Positions 53,221-64,000 of a stretch of 64,000 nt of DNA are shown piece after piece. Location: NCBI GenBank assembly GCA_003265685.1, contig QJOU01000017.1:1-64000 (forward strand), in the 5' to 3' direction. The notes beneath the pieces are model-generated. The model worked only from the letters and a program-made list of their open reading frames with translations. It ran no database searches and had not been told where the DNA came from. Position numbers and translations under genes: made by a program. Each line of letters begins with the position of its first letter. Position 1 is the stretch's first letter. This DNA comes from Piscinibacter caeni. Its GTDB lineage: Bacteria > Pseudomonadota > Gammaproteobacteria > Burkholderiales > Burkholderiaceae_C.

Positions 53221-53850
53221 TCAGGTGGCCAACCACGCCACCAGCGCCGCCCAGTGCAGCGCGACGGTGGCCCAGTAGGTCTTGCGGAACTCCGTCTTGG
53301 CCGACTTGTGGCGCAGCAGCCGCTGCGCCAGCCAGGCGCCGGGCCAGCCGCCGATCAGGCTGGCCGCGTGCAGCAGCCACTCGGGCGTGCGCCGGGCGTG
53401 GCGCTGGGCGGCGAACTTGTCGCTCCAGTACAGGTAGAAGGTGATCACGCCCACCAGCGGTGCCGACAGCGCCACAGGCACGGCGAGGCGCTGCGTCCAG
53501 GCCGCCCACACCAGCAGCACCGTGTAGGCCGGCAGCAGCAGCAGCATCGCGCGGATCTCGGCCGCGGCGTAGGGCGGCGGCGGCGGGCGCTTGCGGCGCG
53601 CGGCGTTCGCCGGGGACTCCTCGCTGCGCGGGGTCGCACCGGCTTCCAGCGGCACCACGGCCATCGCGCGCGGCCCCTTGCCGCCGACGTGGATCTCCTC
53701 GTAGCGCACGTGCAGCCCTTCAGCCGGCGCAGTGCGGCCGCCGCGGTAGTCGCGGATGTGGAAGAACACGTCCGCATCGGTGCTCGGGCTGCGCACGAAG
53801 CCGAAGCCGTGCTCCGCGTCCCAGCGAACGATCGTTCCCTGCTTGTTCAT
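53221..53850 (-). CDS. Cold-shock domain / DUF1294 fusion protein
   Basis: A 209-residue protein with an N-terminal cold-shock domain (GTIVRWDAEHGFGFVRSP, DVFFHIRDY) for RNA/ssDNA binding, a Pro-rich linker (RKRPPPPPYAA), and a membrane DUF1294 part with WSDKFAAQRHARRTPEWLLHAASLIGG. This fusion is common in proteobacteria; its purpose is unknown. Confidence 0.88.
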   Translation of the reverse strand: MNKQGTIVRWDAEHGFGFVRSPSTDADVFFHIRDYRGGRTAPAEGLHVRYEEIHVGGKGPRAMAVVPLEAGATPRSEESPANAARRKRPPPPPYAAAEIRAMLLLLPAYTVLLVWAAWTQRLAVPVALSAPLVGVITFYLYWSDKFAAQRHARRTPEWLLHAASLIGGWPGAWLAQRLLRHKSAKTEFRKTYWATVALHWAALVAWLAT

Positions 53851-53913
53851 GTCGATCGATCGTAGCGGCGCGCTGCCGGCGCGCTGTTGCCGGTTGTAGG
53901 TCGCGCGCGGTCC

Positions 53914-54633
53914 TCAGCGGCGCTGCGGCGGCCGGGGCGCGAGCGCGTCCAGGTCGTCGAAATAATCTGAGGACACCGGCTCGAGCTGCCGCCCCGCGGC
54001 CAGCGCCTGGTCGCCGTCGGCGAGCAACTCCACCATGTCGGGCACCGGCAGCACGCGCCGCCCGTTCGGGCCGATCGCCAGCGGTTCCGGCGCCACCGAG
54101 TCCGGGCCGGTGGCCTGCGGCGCGGCCTCGGCCACCTGGGTGCGCACCTCGGCGACGCTGGGCAGGGCCTCGGCGCGCCAGTGCGCGACGCGGATGCCGG
54201 CCGCCTTCAGCACCTCGGCCATGCGCGCGTGGCGCTGCTGGGCGCGCGGCGATTCGTTGGCGGTGCGCACGTCGATGGCCAGCACCACGCGCGAGCTCTG
54301 GTCGCACACCAGCAGGTCGACGCTGAGCCGGCCGACGCGGGTCAGCCAGTCGCTGTAGGAATAACGCGTCGGCACGCTGATGAAGCGTGCCAGCGGCACC
54401 TGCGCGAGCACCAGCTGGCCCGGCACCGCCTTGCGCAGCAGCTCGTAGGCCTCGCGCTCGGCGCTCGTCATCACGCGCACGGCCTGCGGCGTCCAGGCCT
54501 GGATGGTGTCCAGCGATTCGGCGCTGGTGCTGCGCTTGCGCGACGAGTTGCCGCGCCGGCGCGCGAACAGCAGCGAGACCAGCAGGGCGGAGATCGCCAG
54601 GGCGGCGATGAAGGTCGGGTCGAGGGCTGACAC
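53914..54633 (-). CDS. DUF2726 (nuclease-fold) protein
   Basis: A 239-residue protein with an N-terminal membrane helix (residues about 7-24) and a DUF2726 domain: MTSAEREAYELLRKAVPGQLVLAQVPLARFI, DLLVCDQSSRVVLAIDV and RVAHWRAEALPS. The D-x-V-x-A-I-D pattern is of PD-(D/E)xK-like nuclease folds, but catalytic function is unproven. The acidic C-terminus (SSDYFDDLDAL) is unusual. Confidence 0.82.
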   Translation of the reverse strand: MSALDPTFIAALAISALLVSLLFARRRGNSSRKRSTSAESLDTIQAWTPQAVRVMTSAEREAYELLRKAVPGQLVLAQVPLARFISVPTRYSYSDWLTRVGRLSVDLLVCDQSSRVVLAIDVRTANESPRAQQRHARMAEVLKAAGIRVAHWRAEALPSVAEVRTQVAEAAPQATGPDSVAPEPLAIGPNGRRVLPVPDMVELLADGDQALAAGRQLEPVSSDYFDDLDALAPRPPQRR

Positions 54634-54750
54634 GCGAAGTCCCGCAACGAAAGACGAGCGCCAAGGCTAGCGCCCGGCCGCGCTGCCCGGTCGATCGATC
54701 AGCGGGAGTTTTTCACGCCAGTCGGGCGCGGGCGCCCCGACGGCGTGCCG

Positions 54751-55251
54751 TCACGGCGCGGCGGCCGCGCCGAGGATGCGCTGCTCGAACCAGCCGGTGA
54801 GCAGGCGCTTCTCCCGCTGCAGCGGGTCAGACGGTTCGGCCGCGTTCGGGTGCCAGAGGTAGGCCATGTCCGACAACTGCTCCTCGCCGCGGCGCAGCTC
54901 GCGTCCGCCCTCGCTCAGCGTGTAGCTCAGGCGCAGGCGCGGCCAGTCGGCGCCGCCGCGCACGATGCGCATCATCTTGCTGGTCGGGCCCACCGGCAGG
55001 AGTGTGCCGGCCAGGTCGACATCGAGCAGCCGCACGCGCAGCACCGCGTCCTGGCCGGGCAGGCGCGGGCCGAGGGCGCGCAGCGCCGCGGCCAGCGACT
55101 CGAGGGTCGCCGTGCGTTCGTTCGGGGTGTCTCCGGCGTCCGCCCAGGCCGTCGCCGGGTCGTACGACACCTCGACGGTGCCGGCCTGAGCGGCCACCAG
55201 GGCCGCGCTGCACAGGAGGCCGAGGCCGGCCTGGCGGGCGATGCGGTTCAT
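54751..55251 (-). CDS. DUF3016 secreted protein
   Basis: A 166-residue protein with a signal peptide (MNRIARQAGLGLLCSAALVAAQA) and a DUF3016 domain (VSYDPATAWADAGDT, LRVRLLDVDLAGTLLPVGP, LSDMAYLWHPN). A periplasmic or outer-membrane associated protein of unknown function. The 186-bp upstream interval to the convergently oriented next gene has no other ORF. Confidence 0.82.
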   Translation of the reverse strand: MNRIARQAGLGLLCSAALVAAQAGTVEVSYDPATAWADAGDTPNERTATLESLAAALRALGPRLPGQDAVLRVRLLDVDLAGTLLPVGPTSKMMRIVRGGADWPRLRLSYTLSEGGRELRRGEEQLSDMAYLWHPNAAEPSDPLQREKRLLTGWFEQRILGAAAAP

Positions 55252-55437
55252 GCACTTCTCCTCGTCGCGGGTTCGCGCTCGGTTCGACTCCGGCGTCCGG
55301 CCCGGGTTCCGGCGCCCGGACACGACAACGCGGGACACCTTTCGAGACATTTTCGACCCGTGCCGCGCCGTGTGTCGAGCCGCCCGGGCGGTTCCGTGGC
55401 AGGCTTGGAACCTGATCGTGATCACCGTCAACGCACC

Positions 55438-55992
55438 ATGAGCGCCACCTCTTCCTCGGGCAAGCGAAACCGCCGGCATCCGCTGGCCTGGCTGGGCGGG
55501 CTGCTGTCGCGCCCGCTCAGGCTCGAACGCCGCGGCGTGCAGCTGCATGTGGTGCTCGGCGAGCCGAATCAGCCGCCGGCACCGCCGGTGCGGCCCGGCG
55601 AGGTGCTGCGGCGCGGCCACGAGGCGCTGCGCGCGCTGCTGGCCCGTCACCCGGATGCGCGCCACCTGCTGCGCCACCTGAGCTTCTTCGAGCAGGCGCT
55701 CGGTCGCCACGGCTCGCGTGCCCTGCGCTCCGAGGTGCCGCTGCAGGTGCTGCGGCGCGCTCACGAGCAGCTCGAGATGCTGCTGCGCGAGGATTCGTCC
55801 GCCGAGCTGGCGGCCCTCGCGGCGCGCCTGGAGCGCGCCGTCAAGGACCGCAGCCGGGCCGAGGACGCGGCCCCGCCTGCCGGCGCGGTGCAGGTCTCGG
55901 AGGCGAGCCATTCGCTGTTCGACGAGATGGAGCGCAGCTGGACCGGGAACATCCCGCTCGGCGCCGCTGCCGCGCCGCCCGAACGCGCCTGA
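55438..55992 (+). CDS. Conserved hypothetical cytoplasmic protein
   Basis: A 184-residue protein, basic at the start (SGKRNRRHPLAWLGGLLSRPLRLERRGVQLHVVLGEP), then helical (RGHEALRALLARHPDARHLLRHLSFFEQALGRHGS). The C-terminus ends in SLFDEMERSWTG. I recognise no domain. Start ATG 55438 is closely preceded by a CCGTC-rich region without a clear ribosome site. Confidence 0.65.
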   Translation: MSATSSSGKRNRRHPLAWLGGLLSRPLRLERRGVQLHVVLGEPNQPPAPPVRPGEVLRRGHEALRALLARHPDARHLLRHLSFFEQALGRHGSRALRSEVPLQVLRRAHEQLEMLLREDSSAELAALAARLERAVKDRSRAEDAAPPAGAVQVSEASHSLFDEMERSWTGNIPLGAAAAPPERA

Positions 55993-56071
55993 GTCTGAGA
56001 GGCAGGCCCGCCGGCTCTGCCGATACGCCGGATGGCCAGAACGCCGGCCGCGGCGTAGAGTGCCGTTCGTG

Positions 56072-57247
56072 ATGGGAACCTTGCTGCGCCGCTGCCTGCT
56101 TCTGCCTGCCCTCGGCCTGCTGCTGGCCGGTTGCGCCGCGGTGCCACCGCTGCCGCAGGTCGAGCGCCTGCTCGACGACGCCGCCTTCGCCGCGCCGAGC
56201 GAGCCGGTCGACGCCGCGCAGCCCTTCGCCCTCAGCGAGCGGATGCGCCACTACCTGGAGGTGGAGATCGCACCGCAGCTGCGCCGCAAGGGCGCGCGCG
56301 ACGGGCTGGTGGAGGCGCTGGCCAGCAAGGGCCAGCTGCGCATCGAATACGACGCGGCCAGCACCCGCACCGCCGCGCAGGCCTTCGACGCCCGCGCCGG
56401 CAACTGCCTGTCGCTGGTGGTGATGACGGCTGCGATGGCGCGCCACCTGGGTGTGCCGGTCGAATTCAACGACGTGGTGACCGAGGAGGGCTGGGCGCGC
56501 GCCGGCGACCTGATGGTCAATGCCGGCCACGTCAACCTCACGCTCGGCCAGCGCCTGGTGGAAGACCGCCTGGGCCGCGACAGCGGCCGCACGGTGATGG
56601 TCGACTTCGACCCGCCGTCCGGCCGCTCGCGCCCGCTGGTGCGGTCGATCGGCGAGCGTACGGTGGTCGCGATGTTCATGAACAACCGCGCCGCCGAATC
56701 GCTGGTGGTCGGGCGCGTCGACGACGCCTACTGGTGGGTGCGCGGCGCGCTGCTGCAGGAGCCGACCTTCACGCCCTCGTACAACACGCTGGCGGTGGTC
56801 TACCAACGCCACGGTCGGCCACAGCAGGCCGAGCGCGTGCTGCGCTACCTGCTCGAGCGCGAGCCGGCCAACACCGCGCTGCTGGCCAACCTCGTCAACG
56901 CGCTGCGCGCGCAGGGCCGCGGCGCCGAGGCCGAAGCGGTGGCGCAGCGCCTCGCGAAGATCGAGCCCATGCCGCCGTTCCACTGGTACCAGCAGGGCGT
57001 GGCGGCGCTCGAGCGGCGCGACTACGCCGCCGCACGCGACGCCTTCACCCGCGAGGTCGAGCGCTCGGCCTACTACCACGAGTTCCATTTCGGCCTGGCG
57101 TTGGCCTACGCCGGCCTGGGCGATTTCACACGCGCGCGCCGCGAGGCCGAACTTGCGCTGCAGCACAGCAGCACCGGGCGCGAGCGCCAGCTCTACACCG
57201 CCAAGCTCGAGTGGCTCGAGAAGCAGCGCGGCACGCGCGTGCAGTGA
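56072..57247 (+). CDS. Lipoprotein with transglutaminase-like and TPR domains
   Basis: A 391-residue lipoprotein; the lipobox LLAGC is at residues about 15-19. The N-terminal half has a transglutaminase-like core (FDARAGNCLSLVVMTAAMARHLGVPVEFNDV; Cys as possible nucleophile, with His in GHVNLTLG). The C-terminal half has TPR repeats (WVRGALLQEPTFTPSYNTLAVVYQRHGRPQQAERVLRYLLERE). Such lipoproteins act in the periplasm, but the target is unknown. Stop abuts the convergent peptidase stop (TGATCA). Confidence 0.85.
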   Translation: MGTLLRRCLLLPALGLLLAGCAAVPPLPQVERLLDDAAFAAPSEPVDAAQPFALSERMRHYLEVEIAPQLRRKGARDGLVEALASKGQLRIEYDAASTRTAAQAFDARAGNCLSLVVMTAAMARHLGVPVEFNDVVTEEGWARAGDLMVNAGHVNLTLGQRLVEDRLGRDSGRTVMVDFDPPSGRSRPLVRSIGERTVVAMFMNNRAAESLVVGRVDDAYWWVRGALLQEPTFTPSYNTLAVVYQRHGRPQQAERVLRYLLEREPANTALLANLVNALRAQGRGAEAEAVAQRLAKIEPMPPFHWYQQGVAALERRDYAAARDAFTREVERSAYYHEFHFGLALAYAGLGDFTRARREAELALQHSSTGRERQLYTAKLEWLEKQRGTRVQ

Positions 57248-59293
<2,046 letters not shown>

Positions 59294-59315
59294 GCGGCAA
59301 GCATAAGCTCGCGCC

Positions 59316-60146
59316 ATGGACCCCGGCTTGCGCGGCCCGCGCCGCATCGTCTGCCTCACCGAGGAGACCACCGAATGGCTCTACCTGCTCGGGCAGGAGC
59401 TGCGCATCGTCGGCATCTCCGGCTACACCGTGCGCCCGCGCCGCGCGCGCCAGGAGAAGCCGCGTGTCTCGGCCTTCCTCGACGGCAAGATCGAGCGCAT
59501 CGTCGCGCTCGAGCCGGACCTCGTGATCGGCTTCTCCGACATGCAGGCGGCGCTGGCCGACAAGCTGATCCGCGCCGGGCTCAACGTGCTGGTCACCAAC
59601 CAGCGCACGCTGGCCGAGATCATGGCGACGCTGCGCCTGGTGGCCGGGCTGGTGGGCGCCGCGGAGCAGGCCGAGGCCTGGATCGCCGCCTGCGAGGCGC
59701 GCCACCGCGCCATCGCGCAGGCGGCCGCCGCCTGGCCGCGCCGGCCGCGCGTCTACTTCGAGGAGTGGGACGAGCCGATGATCAGCGCGATCGCCTGGGT
59801 GTCGGAGCTGATCGGCATCGCCGGCGGCGACGACGTGTTCCCGGAGCTGGCCGTGCAGCGCATGGGCCGCGGGCGTGTGATCGCCGATGCGCTCGAGCCG
59901 GTGCGGCGCGCGCCGGACCTCATCGTCGGCAGCTGGTGCGGCAAGAAGTTCCGCCCCGAGCGCGTGGCCGCGCGGCCGGGCTGGGACACCGTGCCGGCGG
60001 TGCGGGCCGGCCGGCTGCACGAGATCAAGTCCTGCGACATCCTGCAGCCCGGCCCGGCTGCGCTGACCGACGGGCTCGAGCAGCTGCACCGGCTGTTCGC
60101 CGACTGGGCCGCTGCGGTCGAGACCGCCCCGCACCGAACGTCGTGA
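59316..60146 (+). CDS. BtuF-like cobalamin/metal-chelate binding protein without signal peptide
   Basis: A 276-residue class III periplasmic-binding fold: RIVCLTEETTEWLYLLGQ, IVGISGYTVRP, RIVALEPDLVIGFSDMQAAL, HEIKSCDILQPG. It has no signal peptide or lipobox, so it is probably cytoplasmic or its start is wrong. No BtuC/BtuD genes accompany it. It is divergent from oligopeptidase B and precedes an MFS gene by 4 bp. Confidence 0.8.
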   Translation: MDPGLRGPRRIVCLTEETTEWLYLLGQELRIVGISGYTVRPRRARQEKPRVSAFLDGKIERIVALEPDLVIGFSDMQAALADKLIRAGLNVLVTNQRTLAEIMATLRLVAGLVGAAEQAEAWIAACEARHRAIAQAAAAWPRRPRVYFEEWDEPMISAIAWVSELIGIAGGDDVFPELAVQRMGRGRVIADALEPVRRAPDLIVGSWCGKKFRPERVAARPGWDTVPAVRAGRLHEIKSCDILQPGPAALTDGLEQLHRLFADWAAAVETAPHRTS

Positions 60147-60150
60147 CCGC

Positions 60151-61692
60151 ATGAACACCTCCCCCACGCCAAAGGCGACCCGCCGCGAATGGATCGGCCT
60201 GGCCGTCATCGCGCTGCCCTGCATGGTCTACGCGATGGACCTGACCGTGCTGAACCTCGCGCTGCCGGCGATCAGCGCGCAGCTGCGCCCCTCGGCCGCG
60301 CAGCAGCTGTGGATGATCGACATCTACGGCTTCTTCGTCGCCGCCTTCCTGATCACCATGGGCACCCTGGGCGACCGGCTCGGCCGGCGCCGCCTGCTGC
60401 TGATCGGCGCAGCCGCGTTCGCGCTCGCGTCGGCCATCGCCGCCTTCGCCGAGAGCGCCGAACTGCTGATCGTGATGCGTGCGCTGCTGGGCATCGCCGG
60501 CGCGACGGTGGCGCCCTCGACGCTCTCGCTGATCCGCAACATGTTCCACGACGAGCGCGAGCGCCAGTTCGCGATCGGGCTGTGGATCTCGGCCTACTCG
60601 GTGGGCGGCGCGATCGGCCCGCTGGTGGGCGGCGTGCTGCTGCAGTTCTTCGGCTGGGGGTCGGTGTTCCTCGCCGCCGTGCCGGTGATGGTGCTGGTGC
60701 TCGTGCTCGGCCCGACGCTGCTGCCCGAGTACCGCGATGCGCACGCCGGCCGCATCGACCTGCTCAGCGTGGCGCAGTCGCTCGTCGCGGTGCTGGCGCT
60801 GATCTACGGCCTCAAGCGCATCGCCGAACACGGCTGGTCGGCCGCCGATGGCGGGGCGATGGTCGCCGGCCTCTTGGTCGGCGTGCTGTTCGTGCGCCGC
60901 CAGGCGACGCTGGCCTACCCGCTGCTGGACCTGAGCCTGTTCCGCCAGCGCGCCTTCGCCGGCGCGATCGCGGCCTACGGGCTGTCGAGCCTGGCGATGT
61001 TCGGCGTCTACATCTTCGTCACGCAGTACCTGCAGCTGGTGCTCGGCCTGAGCCCGCTGCAGGCCGGCCTGACGACACTGCCCTGGGCGCTCGCCTTCAT
61101 CGTCGGTTCGCTGCTGTCGCCGAAGCTGCTGCAGCGCTGGTCGCGCAACACGGTGCTGGTGGGCGGGCTGCTGTTCTCCGCCTCGGGCTACCTGATGCTG
61201 CTGGCGCTGGACGGGCCGTTTGCGCTCCCGCTGCTGGTCGTCGCGACCTTCGTGATGAGCCTGGGCATGGCGCCGGTGTTCACGATCGGCAACGAGATGA
61301 TCATCACCGCCGCCCCGCCGCAGCGCGCCGGGGCGGCCTCGGCGCTGTCGGAGACCGCCTCGGAGTTCAGCGGCGCGCTCGGCATCGCGCTGCTGGGCAG
61401 TGCCGGCGCGGCGCTGTACGGCTGGCGCCTGGTGCCGGCACTGCCGACCGGGCTGGATGCCGCCGCGCTGCAGGCCGCGCGCGCCACGCTCGGCGGCGCG
61501 ATGGACGTGGCGCAGGCCCTGCCGGCCGGCGCCGCCGACACCTTGCGCGCGGCGGCACGTGCTGCCTTCGTCGACACCGTGCAGGCCGTGGCGCTGGTGG
61601 CCGCCGTACTGATCGCGCTGGCCGCCTGGCTGGCCGGGCGCATCCTGCGCGGGCCGGGGGCGCCGCGCGTGGCGCAGGCGATCCCCGATTGA
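60151..61692 (+). CDS. MFS transporter, DHA2-type (14 helices)
   Basis: A 513-residue drug/H+ antiporter family protein with about 14 hydrophobic segments. DLTVLNLALPAISAQL (helix 1), TMGTLGDRLGRRRLLLIG (motif A) and SAYSVGGAIGPLVGGVLL are typical. Substrate unknown; QacA/EmrB-type multidrug efflux is the closest group. It follows the BtuF-like gene by 4 bp and may be co-transcribed. Confidence 0.9.
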   Translation: MNTSPTPKATRREWIGLAVIALPCMVYAMDLTVLNLALPAISAQLRPSAAQQLWMIDIYGFFVAAFLITMGTLGDRLGRRRLLLIGAAAFALASAIAAFAESAELLIVMRALLGIAGATVAPSTLSLIRNMFHDERERQFAIGLWISAYSVGGAIGPLVGGVLLQFFGWGSVFLAAVPVMVLVLVLGPTLLPEYRDAHAGRIDLLSVAQSLVAVLALIYGLKRIAEHGWSAADGGAMVAGLLVGVLFVRRQATLAYPLLDLSLFRQRAFAGAIAAYGLSSLAMFGVYIFVTQYLQLVLGLSPLQAGLTTLPWALAFIVGSLLSPKLLQRWSRNTVLVGGLLFSASGYLMLLALDGPFALPLLVVATFVMSLGMAPVFTIGNEMIITAAPPQRAGAASALSETASEFSGALGIALLGSAGAALYGWRLVPALPTGLDAAALQAARATLGGAMDVAQALPAGAADTLRAAARAAFVDTVQAVALVAAVLIALAAWLAGRILRGPGAPRVAQAIPD

Positions 61693-61803
61693 GCCGGCCG
61701 GAGCGCGGCGCAGAATCGCTGCCCGCATCGCGCCGGGCGCCTGCCGGCGCGAGGCGGTCAGCTTCGGCGCCTGCTCGAGCATCACCGCGGCCAGCGGCCC
61801 GGG

Positions 61804-63999
61804 TCAGTCCAGATGCCGATTCAGGCGCGCCGCCGCCGCCATGGTGAGGACGGCGCAGGCGGCGAAGGCGGCGACCAGCAAGGCACCGTCGGCGGCATGC
61901 AGGGGCCGCAGGCCCAGCAGTCGGCTGAGCGTCGGGATCTGGACCAGCGCGCCGAGCGATGCGAGCGTGCCGGCGACGAGCCAGCGAGCGGTGGGCTGGC
62001 GCAACTGCGTCAGGCCGGCCGTGATGCCGGCGCTGGCCGTCAGCAGCACGCTCAAAGCCATCGCGCGCGCGTGCTCGACATCGCGGTCGGCACCGAGCGC
62101 GTGCAGGTAGCTCCAGACCACCGCCACGCTCACGAGCCCACCGACCAGGACGATGGCCAACCAGCTGTCGGCCGAGAAGAAGCGCGCCCGGCGGCGGCGC
62201 CGTACCGGTGCGAGCGGTCCCGTCGAGGGCAGGTCCTGGAAGGCCAGCATCGCCGTCGGATGGATGACGAGCTCCAGCCACACGATGTGGACCGGCAGGA
62301 ACAGCAGGGGCAGGTCCATCAGCGGGATCGCGGCCGCCCCGATCACGAGCGGCAGGTGGACGAGCAGCAGGTAGGCAAAGGCGAGCCGCAGGTTCTGGAA
62401 CAGCTGGCGACCTTCGGCCACCGCATCGACGATCGTCCTGAAGTTGTCGTCGAGCAGCACCACCGGAGCGACCTCCCGGGCACTGCGCGTGCCGCGCTCC
62501 CCCATGGCCACGCCGATGTCGGCCAGGCGCAGCGCGGGCACGTCGTTGACGCCATCGCCCGTGACGGCGACCAGCTCGCCCTGCGCCTGCAAGGCCTTCA
62601 CCAGGGCGAGCTTCTGCGGCGGGGTGGCGCGCGCCACCACGTGCACTTCGCGATGCGCGTCGAGTCGGGCCCCCGCGTCGTCGTCGGGCGCCAGGGCGAT
62701 CACGGTCGGCCGGGTGCCGCCGAGCCCGATCTCGCGTGCGATCGCCGCCGCCGTGGCTGGATGGTCGCCGGTGACCATGATCACGCGCATGCCGGCGCCG
62801 ATGCATTCCGCAATGGCATCGCGGACACCCTCGCGGACCGGATCCTCGAAGGCCAGCAGGCCGACGAACTCGAAGCCGTCCTCGGGTTCGCCGTCGACGC
62901 GGGCGCCCGAGGGCATGGGGCGCCTGGCGCAGCCGATGACCTTGTGGCCCGACCGGGCGTACTCCTCCACGCGCGCCAGCCAGCCGGCTCGTTCGTCCTC
63001 CGGCAAGACACAGCTCGCCAGCACGGTCTCGGGCGCCCCCTTCGTGAAGGCGGCCACGTCTCCCCCGGCCCGGCGCAAGACCACCGTCTCGCGACGCCGG
63101 GATTCGGTGAACGGGAAGTCCGCCAACCTGGTGGCCGGCGGCAGCGGGCCGGCCGCGCCGCGCAGGGCCTGGTCGAGCGGGTCGCCGCTGTCCGGCCGCG
63201 AGGCGAACGCGGCCGCCTCGAGCAGCGTGTCCTCGCCGACACCGACGGCGGGTGCCCGATGGGCCAGCACCAGCGACCCGGCGGTGATCGTTCCGGTCTT
63301 GTCGGACACGATGCAGCTGACGCGGCCGATGTTCTCCACGGCCACCGCGCGCCGTACCAGGGCGTTCCTGCGCGCCAGCCGGAAGACGCCGACGCCGAGG
63401 AAGAAGGTGTAGACGACCGGGAACTCCTCGGGCAGCGCGGCCACGGCCAGCGTCACCGCGCTGAGGACGGCATCGATCCACCCATGTCCATGCCAGAGCC
63501 TGATCGCGGCCAGCACGACGCACATGACGACGGCCAGGCCGATCAGCACGGCCACCAGTTCACCGATGGCCTTCTGCAGCGGGGTGGCGGCGTGGCTGCC
63601 TTCGGTGGCGGAGCGGACGATCTCGCCATAACGCGTCTCGCCGCCGATGAACGCGATGCGCAGGTGTGCCGTGCCGGTGAGCAGGCGTGTTCCTGCCGTC
63701 CCCCAGTGCTCGTCCGGCGCGCTGGCCGGCAGAGGCGAATCCGGGTCGAGGGCACGCTTGGGCACCGGCAGCGACTCGCCGGTCAGGGTCGATTCGTCGA
63801 CCTGCAGACCGGTGCCCGACACCAGGAGCCCGTCGGCGGGGAAGTACTCGCCGGGCACCACCTCGACCAGGTCGCCCGGGACCAGCTCCCGTGACGCAAT
63901 CTCGCGCCACTGTCCGTCGCGCGAGACCCGGGCCGAGCTGGCCAGGCGGCTCGCCAGCCCCGCGGAGGAGGCGGACGTCCGTCGATGCAGGTAGGCATC
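61804..63999 (-). CDS. P-type cation-transporting ATPase (P2-like), partial at N-terminus
   Basis: 731 codons, cut by the window's right edge so the N-terminal cytoplasmic part and first helices are missing. Actuator loop DESTLTGESLPVPKRA, transport-helix motif ALPEEFPVVYTFFLG (PEEFP rather than PEGLP of calcium pumps), SDKTGTIT with phospho-Asp, VTGDHPATA, and VTGDGVNDVPALRLADIG are intact. C-terminal helices have ALPLMDLPLLFLPVHIVW-like segments. Related to PacL/Ca-type and Na/K-like pumps; the ion is unknown. Confidence 0.9.
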   Translation of the reverse strand, partial: DAYLHRRTSASSAGLASRLASSARVSRDGQWREIASRELVPGDLVEVVPGEYFPADGLLVSGTGLQVDESTLTGESLPVPKRALDPDSPLPASAPDEHWGTAGTRLLTGTAHLRIAFIGGETRYGEIVRSATEGSHAATPLQKAIGELVAVLIGLAVVMCVVLAAIRLWHGHGWIDAVLSAVTLAVAALPEEFPVVYTFFLGVGVFRLARRNALVRRAVAVENIGRVSCIVSDKTGTITAGSLVLAHRAPAVGVGEDTLLEAAAFASRPDSGDPLDQALRGAAGPLPPATRLADFPFTESRRRETVVLRRAGGDVAAFTKGAPETVLASCVLPEDERAGWLARVEEYARSGHKVIGCARRPMPSGARVDGEPEDGFEFVGLLAFEDPVREGVRDAIAECIGAGMRVIMVTGDHPATAAAIAREIGLGGTRPTVIALAPDDDAGARLDAHREVHVVARATPPQKLALVKALQAQGELVAVTGDGVNDVPALRLADIGVAMGERGTRSAREVAPVVLLDDNFRTIVDAVAEGRQLFQNLRLAFAYLLLVHLPLVIGAAAIPLMDLPLLFLPVHIVWLELVIHPTAMLAFQDLPSTGPLAPVRRRRRARFFSADSWLAIVLVGGLVSVAVVWSYLHALGADRDVEHARAMALSVLLTASAGITAGLTQLRQPTARWLVAGTLASLGALVQIPTLSRLLGLRPLHAADGALLVAAFAACAVLTMAAAARLNRHLD

Positions 64000-64000
64000 C

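Noticed and set aside
61693-61803. Short minus-strand reading with VMLEQAPKLTASRRQAP in the gap between the MFS gene and the P-type ATPase
   Set aside because: It could be a gene remnant but is too short and has no recognised partner; the interval is left as non-coding with no strong feature.

Overview
The window is about 64 kb of very GC-rich, densely coded DNA. Codon usage, gene repertoire and gene neighbourhoods point to a betaproteobacterium of the order Burkholderiales, most like the Rubrivivax/Leptothrix/Methylibium-type lineages. Supporting signs are a Bug-type solute receptor, DUF2917 and DUF3016 proteins, a TrpS with a C-terminal extension, the rpmB-rpmG pair next to trxB and a CRP-like regulator, and a cheR-cheD-cheB block. 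No species can be named from sequence alone. It reads as ordinary chromosome: I see no insertion sequence, integrase, phage module, CRISPR array or rRNA, and only one tRNA.

Layout. 1-4 kb: a copper-handling cluster (end of a cupredoxin-type protein, Met-rich lipoprotein, c-type cytochrome, P1B copper ATPase behind a CueR-type promoter, a small periplasmic protein). 4-10 kb: yicC divergent from a Ser/Thr kinase/PP2C phosphatase pair, then rph-rdgB-hemW. 9.6-15.7 kb: a LysR regulator, a DUF1127 protein, the chemotaxis adaptation genes cheR-cheD-cheB, a diguanylate cyclase, an FlhG/MinD-like ATPase and a truncated hemoglobin. 15.7-18.8 kb: a Bug receptor with a tartrate/D-malate-type dehydrogenase and a divergent LysR regulator. 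18.9-22.5 kb: MddA-like methyltransferase, Smr protein, radC, FKBP, ispH. 22.5-24.8 kb: feoA-feoB with a Cys-rich partner behind a Fur-box-like palindrome. 24.9-27.8 kb: serS with tRNA-Ser(CGA) and a DUF72 protein. 27.8-29.6 kb: a secreted RTX serralysin-type protease. 30-33 kb: a Spy/CpxP-like protein with an OmpR-type two-component system. 33-37.3 kb: plsY, ridA, trpS, purN and an RsmB-type methyltransferase. 37.4-41 kb: fatty-acid desaturase, rpmG/rpmB, trxB, CRP-family regulator. 41-49.4 kb: a lipoprotein, a YgiQ radical SAM protein, a lysine-rich possible caspase-fold protein, a cytochrome P460-cupredoxin fusion, an ABC exporter and an NAD(P)-binding protein. 49.5-57 kb: mostly small or poorly known genes, including a TIR-membrane-repeat protein. 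57-64 kb: oligopeptidase B, a BtuF-like protein without signal peptide, an MFS exporter and a P-type cation ATPase cut by the window edge.

Genes working together: the copper genes form one export/detoxification unit; feoA/feoB/Cys-rich protein import Fe(II) under probable Fur control; cheR/cheD/cheB set receptor methylation and deamidation, with the neighbouring GGDEF and FlhG-like genes fitting motility control; kinase and phosphatase form a reversible phosphorylation pair; the Spy-like protein and the two-component genes form an envelope-stress unit.

The least explained items are the lysine-rich protein with a clan-CD-like His/Cys pair (44620-45717), the TIR-TM-repeat protein (49814-51235), the P460-cupredoxin fusion, and three apparent single-base lesions in the copper cluster (a frameshifted lipoprotein leader, a GDGxND to GGGxND change in the copper ATPase, and a DUF2917 frame with no start). 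Those lesions could be real decay or sequence error.
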